This document shows, in pieces, positions 35,661 through 45,304 of a stretch of DNA of 64,000 bases. The translations under genes were made by a program, and so were the position numbers. Each line of letters begins with the position of its first letter. Positions within the stretch are counted from its first letter, which is position 1. Source of the stretch: Ignavibacteria bacterium (GTDB lineage Bacteria > Bacteroidota > Ignavibacteria > Kapaibacteriales > UBA4661); contig JACVZY010000014.1 in assembly GCA_014654705.1 (NCBI GenBank), forward strand, positions 22,921 to 86,920, in the 5' to 3' direction. The notes under the pieces were generated by a model, which did no database searches, was not told the origin of the DNA, and saw only the letters and a list, made by a program, of their open reading frames with translations.

Positions 35661-37310
35661 ATGACGTACAATGCAGATGCAATAATTGTCGGTGCCGGTT
35701 TAGCTGGCTTAACGGCAGCAGCGGAACTTGTGGACGCAGGCAAACGTGTCATTATTCTCGACCAAGAGCCGGAGCAATCGCTCGGTGGGCAAGCATTTTG
35801 GTCATTTGGTGGACTGTTTTTCGTGAACTCCCCGGAGCAGCGCCGAATGGGCATACGTGATTCGTATGAACTTGCATTGCAAGATTGGATGGGAACGGCG
35901 GGATTCGACCGCAAAGAAGACCATTACCCTCGCAAATGGGCAGAAGCGTACGTGGACTTTGCTTCGGGTGAAAAATACTCGTGGCTGAAGCAGCAAGGCT
36001 TGAAGCTATTCCCTGTTGTAGGCTGGGCGGAGCGTGGCGGATACACTGCCACCGGACCCGGCAACTCAGTGCCGCGCTTCCACATTACGTGGGGGACGGG
36101 ACCCGGCATCTTAGAACCTTTCATTCGCCGTGTGCAACGTGGAGTGGAGCGGGGCTTGGTGCGATACTGCTTCCGTCATCGCGTTACCGAACTCATCATG
36201 ACCAATGGCGCAGTCCATGGCGTGCAGGGAGAAATTCTTGAGGCAAGTACTGTGGAACGTGGAGCGCCAAGTTCACGCACTGCTGTCGGTGAATTTAGTT
36301 TCCATGCGCCTTCCACGATTGTAACATCGGGTGGCATTGGTGGGAACCACGACCTTGTTCGCAAAAACTGGCCCCCACGCATGGGTACACCACCGAAGAA
36401 AATGATTCAAGGCGTTCCAGACCACGTGGACGGCTTAATGCTCGGCATCGTCGAAAGAAATGGCGGCAACATTATTAACCCCGACCGAATGTGGCATTAT
36501 CCAGAGGGCATACAGAATTACGCGCCGATTTGGAACCGCCATGCAATCCGCATTCTGGCAGGACCTTCTCCCCTTTGGTTCGATGCGACCGGTAAGCGCC
36601 TTCCGGTGCCGCTTTTTCCCTGCTTCGATACGCTCGGCGCTTTGGAATACATCGTAAAATCAGGACATGAATATTCATGGTTTGTGCTGACGCAAAAAAT
36701 GATTGAAAAGGAATTTGCACTGTCGGGTTCTGAGCAAAACCCTGATTTGACGGGACGAAATATTCCCCTGCTCCTCAGGCGTGTTTTACCCGGCGCCCCC
36801 GCTCCGGTAGAAGCATTCAAGGAAAAAGGCGAAGATTTTGTCGTGCGAAAAACGCTGCCCGAACTTGTCAAAGGAATGAACGAGCTCACGGGCGACAATC
36901 TGATTGACTATGCAGATTTTGAGCGGGAGATACTCTCGCGTGACCGCGAAATGGACAACGCTTTCACGAAAGATGCACAAATCATGGCTATCCGCACGGC
37001 AAGGAATTATCGGGGCGACAAACTCATCCGCGTCGCCACGCCGCACAAGATGCTGGACGCGGCGGCGGGTCCGCTTATCGCGGTCAGGATGCACGTGCTT
37101 ACGCGCAAGACACTCGGCGGCTTAGAAACTGACCTTGAGGGACGTGTGCTCAAAAACGACGGATCAATTCTTCAAGGCTTGTACGCTGCAGGTGAGGTTG
37201 CGGGTTTTGGCGGTGGCGGTTATCACGGTTATCGGGCGCTTGAAGGAACATTTTTGGGCGGGTGTATGTTCTCCGGTCTTGCCGCAGGGCGTTCGGCCGC
37301 TGGGAAATAA
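35661..37310 (+). CDS. FAD-binding dehydrogenase
   Basis: The 549-residue flavoprotein opens with the FAD dinucleotide fold ADAIIVGAGLAGLTAAAEL (5-23). It continues with QSLGGQAFWSFGGLFFV and closes with GEVAGFGGGGYHGYRALEGTFLGGCMFSGLAAG, which contacts FAD. This fits the fumarate-reductase/ketosteroid-dehydrogenase superfamily, in particular the predicted oxidoreductases of COG3573. These enzymes dehydrogenate carbon-carbon bonds; the substrate here is unknown. AGGAG lies eight bases before the start. It stands in its own short transcript between two signalling genes. Confidence 0.88.
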   Translation: MTYNADAIIVGAGLAGLTAAAELVDAGKRVIILDQEPEQSLGGQAFWSFGGLFFVNSPEQRRMGIRDSYELALQDWMGTAGFDRKEDHYPRKWAEAYVDFASGEKYSWLKQQGLKLFPVVGWAERGGYTATGPGNSVPRFHITWGTGPGILEPFIRRVQRGVERGLVRYCFRHRVTELIMTNGAVHGVQGEILEASTVERGAPSSRTAVGEFSFHAPSTIVTSGGIGGNHDLVRKNWPPRMGTPPKKMIQGVPDHVDGLMLGIVERNGGNIINPDRMWHYPEGIQNYAPIWNRHAIRILAGPSPLWFDATGKRLPVPLFPCFDTLGALEYIVKSGHEYSWFVLTQKMIEKEFALSGSEQNPDLTGRNIPLLLRRVLPGAPAPVEAFKEKGEDFVVRKTLPELVKGMNELTGDNLIDYADFEREILSRDREMDNAFTKDAQIMAIRTARNYRGDKLIRVATPHKMLDAAAGPLIAVRMHVLTRKTLGGLETDLEGRVLKNDGSILQGLYAAGEVAGFGGGGYHGYRALEGTFLGGCMFSGLAAGRSAAGK

Positions 37311-37443
37311 GAAATCGGCGATGAAGAAAATTACCCATCGTTCTTGTATCAATTTCTTATTGTTTTCTTCTTCGAACTTAGGCAAAAAAGTCTGTTTCTC
37401 GAAGTACACGTGGGCTTTTATCCATGATTGACCATACAAGACA

Positions 37444-37815
37444 ATGCAAGCTATGACTATTCTGATGATTGACGATGACCGACGGGTCTTAGACCTGCTC
37501 AAACGCTTTCTCTATGAGGAGAAGTATTCCATTATCACAGCCGAGAATGGTATGCAGGGCGTAGAGGCAGCAAGAAGACACGCACCCAAAGTCATTTTTT
37601 GTGATATTATGATGCCCGAACTTGATGGTTTTGGTGTTCTGCAAGCACTACAAAGCGATATCACTACGAGCAAAATTCCATTCTTTTTTCTAACATCCAA
37701 AATTCAACCCGAAGATAGACAGTTGGGAATTGAAGCAGGAGCTACGGGGTATCTGGCTAAACCTACATCGCGCAATCAACTCTTAGAAGCGCTTCGAGAG
37801 TGCAGCCTGATTTAG
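37444..37815 (+). CDS. Single-domain response regulator (CheY-like)
   Basis: The 123-residue protein is a lone receiver domain: acidic pocket DDD (10-12), phospho-acceptor Asp54 in IFCDIMMPELDGFG, switch Thr/Ser near 86 (FFLTSK) and Lys near 108 (LAKPTS). It has no output domain, so it probably passes phosphate on or acts by protein contact. The histidine kinase at 34418 is the nearest possible donor. An alternative start three codons later (ATG at 37453) is equally possible. Confidence 0.88.
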   Translation: MQAMTILMIDDDRRVLDLLKRFLYEEKYSIITAENGMQGVEAARRHAPKVIFCDIMMPELDGFGVLQALQSDITTSKIPFFFLTSKIQPEDRQLGIEAGATGYLAKPTSRNQLLEALRECSLI

Positions 37816-37890
37816 TTATACAAGAAGAGCCAGAGTTGAAAAACGTTCTTGTTTATGAGCGGGTCAAAAACAAGTGGTCAAACTTTTCTT

Positions 37891-37966
37891 GGTAGCACGG
37901 ACATTCTTGTCTGTGTAATTCTTGAACATTGCTTCAAACCTCACAGACAGGAATGTCTGTGCTACC
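37891..37966. repeat. Inverted pair of REP-like palindromes (BIME-like)
   Basis: Two 25-base units, 37891-37915 and 37942-37966, are reverse complements of each other with two mismatches. The second unit is itself a perfect 8-4-8 palindrome (CACAGACA-GGAA-TGTCTGTG), and the first a near-perfect one. They are 26 bases apart, in a gap between convergent genes. This nested symmetry is typical of REP/BIME elements moved by RAYT transposases. No RAYT gene is in the window. Confidence 0.7.
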
Positions 37967-38027
37967 GAAACCAAAGAACTTAAGCAACTTATTTTTCTGA
38001 CGTTCCTTACGTGGATTGTCATGGTGC

Positions 38028-38453
38028 TCACCGCCGCTTGGCAACGAGCATATCGCTTGTGAGAGTGATAATTTCAAGGTCATATTCCTCTGCCTGCCAA
38101 GTCGCACCTTGATACGACTTGCCTTCCACACTCAGACGGAGCACACGCTCCCCTGCCCAACGCCACGTGCCATTAAAGAGAAGTGGTCCGTCGGCAGGAG
38201 CAATACCGATGTAGGTAAATTTTCCGTTTGCAGCAAATGTCATGCCTGTGCGCCCGCGCGAAATAGGCAGCGCGTAGCCCTCAGGACGGTACACATCGCC
38301 CGCAGGGTTTGATTCTTGATGAGAACTCCACCATGTTGTTTGGAGAAGCGATTCATCGAAAGCAGGTTTGATGGTGCTTGCAGAAGGCGTACAGGAAATG
38401 CTTGCAAGAGTGGACAGCACAAGTGCCGCAAGAATGCCAAAACGGAGAAGCAT
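38028..38453 (-). CDS. Putative lipoprotein, META/HslJ-like size
   Basis: The protein has 141 residues, with an N-terminal hydrophobic segment and a cysteine in LASISC near residue 21, a weak lipobox. The rest is a small beta-rich domain (TTWWSS, GMTFAANGKFTYIG, LLFNGTWRWAGERVLRLSVEG) of the type seen in periplasmic lipocalin- or META-like proteins that start with a tryptophan-containing strand. The ATG at 38453 is chosen because the signal peptide starts there. It follows the LytTR regulator by 100 bases. Its function is unknown. Confidence 0.6.
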   Translation of the reverse strand: MLLRFGILAALVLSTLASISCTPSASTIKPAFDESLLQTTWWSSHQESNPAGDVYRPEGYALPISRGRTGMTFAANGKFTYIGIAPADGPLLFNGTWRWAGERVLRLSVEGKSYQGATWQAEEYDLEIITLTSDMLVAKRR

Positions 38454-38553
38454 GGTATTGATAAATAATTTGTTGAAAATGATAGAACTGCCAATAAGAT
38501 ACACAAACACCCCAAAAGTCACATCATGCACACAATTGATGCTTCGTTTGATT

Positions 38554-39366
38554 CTACGCTCCTTCTAGCCACGCCCTAAAATCCCGTACCCTCTCACGGC
38601 TGACCAGCACTTCCCCACTCGCTTGCGGAATGAGTTTGAGTGCGAGCCGTCCGTTGAAATATGGCTCTGCCTCTGCGATTGCGCTGGCTTGAACGATGAA
38701 TTTTCGCGAAATCCGAAAAAAAACCGTTGGGTCGAGAAGTTCCGTGAGTTCGTCGAGTGTTTGGTCAGCAATGTGCCGCTTCCCGCTTGCCGTGACAAGG
38801 GTAACGATTTTTCCTTCCGCCTCTGCGTAGGCAACATTTTCTGTGGGAACAATAACAATTTTCTCACCCGCGTGCAGCATAAAACGGGTTTTGTAGCGTT
38901 TTTGCATTGCCTTGACCGACGCACTAGTTTCTTGCAGTGAGGCTTGAAGGGCGCGTTGCCACTCGTTGTTGCCGTGGCTCGTATCAGTCGCAAACAGTGC
39001 CTTTTGCTGTGCAAGTTTTTCCAGTGCAGCCGTGAAGTCCACATAGCTAAAGGGTTTCAGCAAATACGCAATACTGTGAACCTTGAACGCATGAAGCGCG
39101 TATTCATCGTAAGCAGTCGTGAAAATAATCGGTGACTGCACAGCAACATGATTAAAAATTTCAAAACTAAGACCATCCGCAAGATGAATATCTAAAAGAA
39201 CAAGGTCTGGTGCTGTATTCATCTTAAACCATGCGACGGCTTCTTTCACCGAATCCAGCACATCTACAACCTGCATGGAATCGTGCTTCTCTCGCTCGTA
39301 GCGTGTGAGAAACATCCGCACACGCTCGACGGCTTCTTGTTCGTCTTCAATGATGAGAATGTTCAT
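38554..39366 (-). CDS. LytTR-family response regulator
   Basis: The 270-residue regulator has a receiver domain (EDE pocket at 7-9, phospho-acceptor Asp59 in VLLDIHLADG, KP near 104). Its LytTR DNA-binding domain spans about 165-268. It is closely related to the regulator at 8780 in both layout and sequence. Its kinase partner is probably the LytS-type gene at 41517, from which it is split by an outer-membrane gene and a protease gene. It starts 21 bases after the S41 peptidase. Confidence 0.9.
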   Translation of the reverse strand: MNILIIEDEQEAVERVRMFLTRYEREKHDSMQVVDVLDSVKEAVAWFKMNTAPDLVLLDIHLADGLSFEIFNHVAVQSPIIFTTAYDEYALHAFKVHSIAYLLKPFSYVDFTAALEKLAQQKALFATDTSHGNNEWQRALQASLQETSASVKAMQKRYKTRFMLHAGEKIVIVPTENVAYAEAEGKIVTLVTASGKRHIADQTLDELTELLDPTVFFRISRKFIVQASAIAEAEPYFNGRLALKLIPQASGEVLVSRERVRDFRAWLEGA

Positions 39367-39387
39367 AGCAGTTCAGTTTGTGCTTCT

Positions 39388-40521
39388 TTATTGACCTGTT
39401 CGGCAATACTCCACAGCCCGCTCTATGACTGCATCGCGTGAGCGTTCACGGATATTGATTTTTACAAAAATATCAACCGGAACTCCCGCTTCAAAATTAT
39501 AGCCTAGTTCTTTGTCCACATCGTGGTTCGCTGTAGGAGCAGACACAAGAGCCTGTTCGCGGGTAATCCGCCCAGCAGGTATAAAACACTTGGTTGAAGA
39601 AAATCGGTACGTCCAGCCGTTCGGAAGCTGAAAGTCAGCCGGATTGCCGCTTCCGCCGCCTGTGTGGTCACCTATCAGTCGAACATGGCTAAATTCCGGT
39701 GCTTTCATGGATGCTGAAAAAAATGACGACGCGCTATACGAATTACGGTCGGTCAGCACCGCCACGCGCTTCTCTGTAAAGCGTTCGCCCGCCGTGCTTG
39801 GGCTAACGTATGCCTCAATAGGAGTGCCGTAATCAGTCGCTCCCAGCCCTGTTTTTTGTACCTCCGTCCACACGTGCGCACGGGCTTTGGCGAGAAACGA
39901 TGCGAGCAGTACGCCATTTGCACCGCGACCGCCACCATTGCCACGAATATCAATAATAATTCCCTCTACACCCGCATCTTTGCAGCGTTTGAAGGCATAG
40001 CTGATGTTTGTCGTGGAAAGATTATTGCTAAAACTGGTATAGCGAATGTAGCCATAGCGTTTGCCATCACGCTCAAGAATGATAAACGGAAACCCGTTAT
40101 TCGACATTTGTTCATTGCGGAAATAAACGAGGCGGATGATTTCATCGTCAACATTCGTGCTGTCTTGAAAATAGGGTCGCGCCCGCGAGATATTGAACGG
40201 CGTAAATAAGTTTGTGTGGTCATCTTTCAGCTCATTAAGCGCGTCACGCAGGACAGCAAAAAGTTCCTCGTTGCTCGTGGCTGCAAGCGCACGTGAACGA
40301 TAATTCGTGCGAACAAGCTGCCAATCCACCCGTTTAAATTCAAAAAATGGATACCTGTCGCGGACAGTACTCCACAAGGTGTCGAAGACCGCAGCATTAT
40401 CGGCACTGGGAGTGGGACTTAAAAGCAGCAACTCGCAGGAACTCAGCGCAACAAGGAAAACGAGCGAAAGAACAACGGCGACGGCTTGAAATCGGAGATT
40501 GAGAAAAGATAATTTCGTCAT
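39388..40521 (-). CDS. S41-family peptidase, lipoprotein
   Basis: The 377-residue protein starts with a lipoprotein signal (LVALSSC, Cys29). It has a tail-specific protease core of the S41 family, with GIIIDIRGNGGGRGANG before the active-site region and the serine motif RNSYSASSFFSASM, followed by HTGGGSGNPADFQLPNGW. Such enzymes cleave periplasmic or outer-membrane proteins from near their C-terminus. No PDZ domain is evident. It lies in a set with the LytTR regulator and an outer-membrane protein, and may process envelope proteins under that system. Confidence 0.85.
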   Translation of the reverse strand: MTKLSFLNLRFQAVAVVLSLVFLVALSSCELLLLSPTPSADNAAVFDTLWSTVRDRYPFFEFKRVDWQLVRTNYRSRALAATSNEELFAVLRDALNELKDDHTNLFTPFNISRARPYFQDSTNVDDEIIRLVYFRNEQMSNNGFPFIILERDGKRYGYIRYTSFSNNLSTTNISYAFKRCKDAGVEGIIIDIRGNGGGRGANGVLLASFLAKARAHVWTEVQKTGLGATDYGTPIEAYVSPSTAGERFTEKRVAVLTDRNSYSASSFFSASMKAPEFSHVRLIGDHTGGGSGNPADFQLPNGWTYRFSSTKCFIPAGRITREQALVSAPTANHDVDKELGYNFEAGVPVDIFVKINIRERSRDAVIERAVEYCRTGQ

Positions 40522-40593
40522 TATTGTTTGAGGGAGAAATAAAGAAGATAAAAAATATGATGAGAAACGTGATGAAAAATGCACCAAGGGCAG

Positions 40594-41439
40594 TTATAAT
40601 CTATATTGCAGCACGATGGCAACGCTGTGCCGTGCATTTTCGACGCGATTGCGAATTGTAGCATTGTAAAAATCCCACGCATAGGAAAGCCCCATTGTAT
40701 TGCCGTTACTCAGTTCCAGATGAACAGCATTTCGGAGCGACAGCATTGGATAATTGAGAATGGAAGCCACGCCGAGGGTAGGCGTGTAGGCATCACTGAG
40801 CGATTGCGTAATGCTGCTCACCGGAAACGTTGTGATGTAGAGCGGTCGGGACGCAAAACCGACAAGCGGCAACTGCGCTTGAATGCTGGCATACAGTCGC
40901 TTATCACCAACAGTAAAAGTATAATTGGCGGCGGCGGCAAGTGCAAGATTGAGATAGATGTCCCACGACACGCTACTATTACTGTACAGCGAATGAACGC
41001 GCAGTTCGGCATCAAGCGGAATCGCCGCGCCAAGATAGATTTGGAGGGGGTTTGAAGCGATAGTATCCGAGGCAACATTCCAGAGCGCACCACTGGAAAT
41101 TCCTGCACGATAGACCTGCATATTGGCATTGCTCCGCCCGGGGTCGCTTGTGGGAAAGAGTGTTCCTGTCGAGAACCCTGCCCGCAGATAGCTTTGCCGA
41201 GCATCGGCGACATCTTCATACCCCAGAACAACCCCGAAAGAGTTGCCGTTATATCGTAAGGGAGAATGAACTTTATCTTGAACCGTGTGAATATTGAACG
41301 TGGGAGCAAAGACCAAGGAGCGGCGAGGCTCATCCGTGGCGGCGCGTTGCGTCTGTGCGCAAAGATGCCCAGATGATAAATTCCATACTAATATGCACAT
41401 TACGACACTGGCACATATTTTTTGAAGCAAATTGTTCAT
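40594..41439 (-). CDS. Putative outer-membrane beta-barrel protein
   Basis: The 281-residue protein has a signal peptide (1-29, ending LCAQ). Alternating hydrophobic strands with Tyr, Asn and Ser follow over the whole length, ending in ARHSVAIVLQYRL. This pattern is that of a small outer-membrane barrel, but no named family was recognised. The ATG at 41439 begins the signal peptide. It lies between the LytS-type kinase and the S41 peptidase in the same direction. Confidence 0.55.
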   Translation of the reverse strand: MNNLLQKICASVVMCILVWNLSSGHLCAQTQRAATDEPRRSLVFAPTFNIHTVQDKVHSPLRYNGNSFGVVLGYEDVADARQSYLRAGFSTGTLFPTSDPGRSNANMQVYRAGISSGALWNVASDTIASNPLQIYLGAAIPLDAELRVHSLYSNSSVSWDIYLNLALAAAANYTFTVGDKRLYASIQAQLPLVGFASRPLYITTFPVSSITQSLSDAYTPTLGVASILNYPMLSLRNAVHLELSNGNTMGLSYAWDFYNATIRNRVENARHSVAIVLQYRL

Positions 41440-41516
41440 GAACAGTAAAAAAGTGAGAACGGAAGACATTACTGGATGTAAGTTACTCAAAGAACGGCAC
41501 ACGACAAAGACTGTAT

Positions 41517-42620
41517 TTATGAGCGAAGCAAGGGAACGCGAACGGTAAAGGCATCGTTTGTCCGCAGCACGGTCAGTGTTTGTTGTGCTAAATGTTCATA
41601 CCGCGCCGTGATATTCGCCAGTCCCACCGATGACGAAGCATCTTTCTCGCTGCGCTCTTGAAGGTTGTTCTTTACTACAAGGCAGTCTTCCCCATCGCTG
41701 ACAATCTCTATCGTGAGCGGTTGCTTGGGTGAAACGATATTATGCTTGACGGCGTTTTCAATCAAGACTTGCAACGTCATGGGCGGCAAGTGCAAATCCT
41801 CCGAAGTCTTATCAATCCTCATTTCTACGCGCAAACCCTCCTTAAATCGCATTTGCAGCAACCACAAGTACGATGCCACAAACTGAAGTTCCGTGTGCAG
41901 CGTAACCGTATCGTGTTCGCTATGCTCCAGCACGTACCGATAAACTTTAGCAAGCTGCTGAATAAAATCGTCCGCCGCCTCTGCGTCCCTGTGAACCAGT
42001 GATGACAAGGTGTTGAGTGAATTAAACAAAAAATGCGGATTCAGTTGGCTGCGGAGAGCTTGCAATCTCGCGGTCGCGGATTCATTTTTGTAGCGTTCAA
42101 TATCTAGTTCCGCTTGGTTCAGAAGCCGCACGTAGTCTCGCCCGCGCGTTAAAATGAGGTATGCCGTTGTTACCATCAAGCCGATAAGATTATTTACAAA
42201 ACCATCAAAAAATGACAAACCGTCGTCGGTCAATGCCGTAAACGGCAGCCCCAACGCATTGACAAGGAACAGAGTCATCAAATATATCATCCGAACTTCG
42301 CGCCACAAATAGCTGTTTTGCGAAATACCCGCCGCATCTTCTAAAAATGCATCCTTAGAAAAATCGCCATAGACTTTTTGGTAAAGCCTCTGCCGGAGCC
42401 ACATCACGGTTTCGTGAATAAGATACGTCATCACTATCGTCCAACCACATTCCAGCGCAAAAAGCCATACCGGACGCGACCAGTCTATGAAGCCGTTATT
42501 GTTGCTGTCGGCTATGATGCGAATCACCGTGTACACAATGACTGCCACAATGGGCGGCGCACCAAAGCGAACAGCAGCGCGTGGATAGGTGGGGTAAAGT
42601 ATGTTTGTGGAAGTATTCAT
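41517..42620 (-). CDS. LytS-type sensor histidine kinase
   Basis: The 367-residue kinase has four predicted membrane helices in residues 20-158. The His_kinase motif SQLNPHFLFNSLNTLSSLVHRD carries the phosphorylated His196, and the ATPase domain has the N-box IENAVKHN. It is related to the kinase at 9602. Its ATG lies one base after the stop of the upstream hydrolase gene, so translation is probably coupled. The LytTR regulator at 38554 is the likely partner. Confidence 0.9.
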   Translation of the reverse strand: MNTSTNILYPTYPRAAVRFGAPPIVAVIVYTVIRIIADSNNNGFIDWSRPVWLFALECGWTIVMTYLIHETVMWLRQRLYQKVYGDFSKDAFLEDAAGISQNSYLWREVRMIYLMTLFLVNALGLPFTALTDDGLSFFDGFVNNLIGLMVTTAYLILTRGRDYVRLLNQAELDIERYKNESATARLQALRSQLNPHFLFNSLNTLSSLVHRDAEAADDFIQQLAKVYRYVLEHSEHDTVTLHTELQFVASYLWLLQMRFKEGLRVEMRIDKTSEDLHLPPMTLQVLIENAVKHNIVSPKQPLTIEIVSDGEDCLVVKNNLQERSEKDASSSVGLANITARYEHLAQQTLTVLRTNDAFTVRVPLLRS

Positions 42621-42621
42621 A

Positions 42622-44076
42622 TCATGGTGCCGGACTTGTCGGAGCTTGCGAGTGAAGAATATGCTGGATAACAGCGCTACACACTCCAATGATAGCACCG
42701 CCAATCAAGCCATAGCCTAAATCCGGCTGCATCGCCGGCATTGCCGATAGCGGTAATTCAGCAAAAATTGGTACAATAATTAGCCAAACAAGTGCAAAAA
42801 CAGTATTCAGTGCGAGGCGGAGCATTGCCTTAAAATGAGTGGCGAAATGAATGGCAAAGCCTTGTTTGCGCCATTTATTCAAGCGTAGGGCAAATTCAAA
42901 AACATTCCACGCCAAGAGCGCCAAAAGACCATACCGTAAATAAATTTCATACGGTAGAGAAGATTTTTTTTCTTGATTGTTCAATCTTCTGATAACCCCA
43001 TCCGTCAAGCTGCGCGAGGCAGAAAAACTGTTGATGTTGGTCAAAATCACAATACCATAATGCTGGTTCGGAAGGATATTGAAGGTAGCGCTATAATTCC
43101 TAGTCAAGCCCGAATGCCTGACCGAATGTAAACCATTCCAATCACCAATCGAAAACCCCATACCGTAGCGATTGGAAAAAGGCTGGTGCATTTGCTGTAA
43201 TGTGCTTGCACTCAAGATGCTGTCGCCGTTTATTTTGCCGTTGTTCAAAAGCACCCGCAGAAATTTGCACATATCCTCCGTATTTGAGGCGATATCTCCG
43301 GCTGCAATTCCGTTGTTGTTATAGGTAAATGTGCTTTGGATTGGGAAGCCGAAAAGGTACTGATACCCTGCGCGCAGACCGTGTTGCTGTGTTTGTTGGT
43401 ATGTGGCAAACGTATTGTTCATGCCGCACGGTGTAAAAATATACGTGCTCACATAATCGGCATACCGCAGCCCGCTTGCCTTGGTGATAAGCTGCCCCAA
43501 AATTTGATAATTTAGATTTGAGTACACGTGCGTTGTGCCTATTGCCGCCTCGTTAATAGTCAGCGAGAGCAGATAAGCACGGTACTCTTGTTCTATTGCT
43601 GATTGCTGCTCGCTTTGTGGAGTAAAAAATCCAGCATTTTTCGGCAATCCGCTTGTTTGATTGAGCAAATGGCGCACGGTAATCCGAGCGGAAAGAGCGG
43701 CATTGCTCGTCTCAAACCACGGCAAATAGTTTCTCACAGGTTGGTCTAATTTCAACTTGCCTTGCTCCACCAGTTGCATAACGGCAATGGCGGTAAAGGG
43801 TTTACTTATCGAACCCAGCAAATAATTTTCGTGAATTGCACGTTGCGACGACGCGCCCACCTTTATACTCTCGCTCCCATATTCCTTGATGAAGACGATG
43901 CTATCGTTATTCGTGATGCCGATGCTCACATTCGGAATACGCCAGACTCGCATTTCCTGCTCTATGAAACTATCAATTTCTTTGAAGGTGTTTTGTGCTT
44001 GTATGTTCGTTCTGCCTAGAAAAAGAAAACAAAACGCGAGGAGAAGTGCGAAACGAAACAAGAGTACTTTTTTCAT
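42622..44076 (-). CDS. Serine hydrolase (beta-lactamase family) with C-terminal membrane helices
   Basis: The 484-residue protein has a signal peptide (1-28) and a class C beta-lactamase-like domain with SISK (Ser89, Lys92), the second motif YSN (185-187) and a third motif HSG near 360. Three C-terminal membrane helices follow (about residues 400-480). Members act on D-alanyl peptides or esters, and fused helices place the enzyme at the inner membrane. The start is the ATG at 44076; homology does not reach the longer in-frame upstream stretch, which overlaps another gene. It precedes the LytS-type kinase by one base. Confidence 0.87.
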   Translation of the reverse strand: MKKVLLFRFALLLAFCFLFLGRTNIQAQNTFKEIDSFIEQEMRVWRIPNVSIGITNNDSIVFIKEYGSESIKVGASSQRAIHENYLLGSISKPFTAIAVMQLVEQGKLKLDQPVRNYLPWFETSNAALSARITVRHLLNQTSGLPKNAGFFTPQSEQQSAIEQEYRAYLLSLTINEAAIGTTHVYSNLNYQILGQLITKASGLRYADYVSTYIFTPCGMNNTFATYQQTQQHGLRAGYQYLFGFPIQSTFTYNNNGIAAGDIASNTEDMCKFLRVLLNNGKINGDSILSASTLQQMHQPFSNRYGMGFSIGDWNGLHSVRHSGLTRNYSATFNILPNQHYGIVILTNINSFSASRSLTDGVIRRLNNQEKKSSLPYEIYLRYGLLALLAWNVFEFALRLNKWRKQGFAIHFATHFKAMLRLALNTVFALVWLIIVPIFAELPLSAMPAMQPDLGYGLIGGAIIGVCSAVIQHILHSQAPTSPAP

Positions 44077-44122
44077 GGTTATTACGATTTGGGATGAATG
44101 TATGATGCGTTCGCACGCAGTA

Positions 44123-45067
44123 CTACTTTTGCTTGATAGAACGGGAAGCCGTAAACGGATACCAGTAGATATTTTCAACAAATCGGTCGCCTTCTTTTCT
44201 TTGGCGGGCAAAATAAAGACGCTTTTGTTTTTGATGCACAAACGGACAGAACTCTGCCACAGCTGAATTGATGGGCTGTCCTAGATTTGCTGGCTTTGAC
44301 CATTTCCCATTTTGGTTGTAACTGATGTACAAATCTACGTCGCCGAAACCGGTCGAATCAGTCGAAAAGTAAATGAGATAATCTTCTTTTGGCGAAATGT
44401 ACGGGTTCGATTCTCTAAAATTCGTATTGACGGGAAAGCCTAGATTTTCAGGCTTTTGATACGCACCTTTGACAAATTTGGAAACATAAATATCCGACAA
44501 GCCGACACCGTTTTCGTTTGACTTCATAAAATAGATATTGCCGCTATTCGCCATAGATGCAAATGATTCGGACGAATCTGTATTGATGACATTACCCAGA
44601 TGAAAGGCTTCACTCCAGCCTTTGGGAGTTTTTTTGACTGCCCAAATATCAAAACCCTTTCGTGCGGGCATTGACTGGACGGGTCGGTTAGATTGGAACA
44701 GAATCGTTTTTCCGTCAGGACTGAAAACAGGATCAATATCTTTCCATTTACCGCTATTGGTAGAAAATGAAGCAGGCTTTGGTGTTTGCCATGTACTGCC
44801 CACCAAGCGAGATGTCAGAATAATAAGTGTATCGCGCTTGCCCTTAGATTGCACCCAAAATGCTTCCTTGCCGTCTGGAGAAAGCGTAAAACCGAACACG
44901 CCGCCATCGGAAATAAGGTTTGGCTCAAAAAGAATGGGTTCCGACGTTGCGGCGGCGGCATTTTTTGCAGAACGCATTGTTTGTGCCGAAAGATAGCCGT
45001 ATTGCACAACGACAAGCGCGAGGCAATGAAGGCAGATTTTCAGAAAGATATTCATAGTATTACTCAT
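44123..45067 (-). CDS. PD40-type beta-propeller protein
   Basis: The 314-residue protein has a signal peptide (1-29, ending LSAQ). It carries repeated WD40-like PD40 units such as FTLSPDGKEAFWV, PVFSPDGKTILFQSNR, GNIYFMKSN, PYISPKEDYLIYFS and FVHQKQKRLYFAR. These units form a TolB-like propeller used for binding. No OmpA domain or enzyme domain is attached. Two in-frame ATG codons (45067 and 45055) are possible starts. It lies 46 bases upstream of the serine hydrolase gene on the same strand and may share its transcript. Confidence 0.85.
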   Translation of the reverse strand: MSNTMNIFLKICLHCLALVVVQYGYLSAQTMRSAKNAAAATSEPILFEPNLISDGGVFGFTLSPDGKEAFWVQSKGKRDTLIILTSRLVGSTWQTPKPASFSTNSGKWKDIDPVFSPDGKTILFQSNRPVQSMPARKGFDIWAVKKTPKGWSEAFHLGNVINTDSSESFASMANSGNIYFMKSNENGVGLSDIYVSKFVKGAYQKPENLGFPVNTNFRESNPYISPKEDYLIYFSTDSTGFGDVDLYISYNQNGKWSKPANLGQPINSAVAEFCPFVHQKQKRLYFARQRKEGDRFVENIYWYPFTASRSIKQK

Positions 45068-45304
45068 GTTTTATACGGAAGAAAAATGACATTGCACAAA
45101 ACTATGCCGTAAATAGTAGATAGAAACTGACTTTTCGCTGAAAACCACTTTATTACAAGCCGATGACGGCAATCAAGAAAGGTTGCAGCTATTGAGCGAC
45201 AATTTTACGTCATTCAGCGATAGAATAAAGATTCATCCAATTTGCCTGAAACGGTAGCATACTCAAAACACCAACGCACTTACTTTTCACACTTCACAAT
45301 GTCG

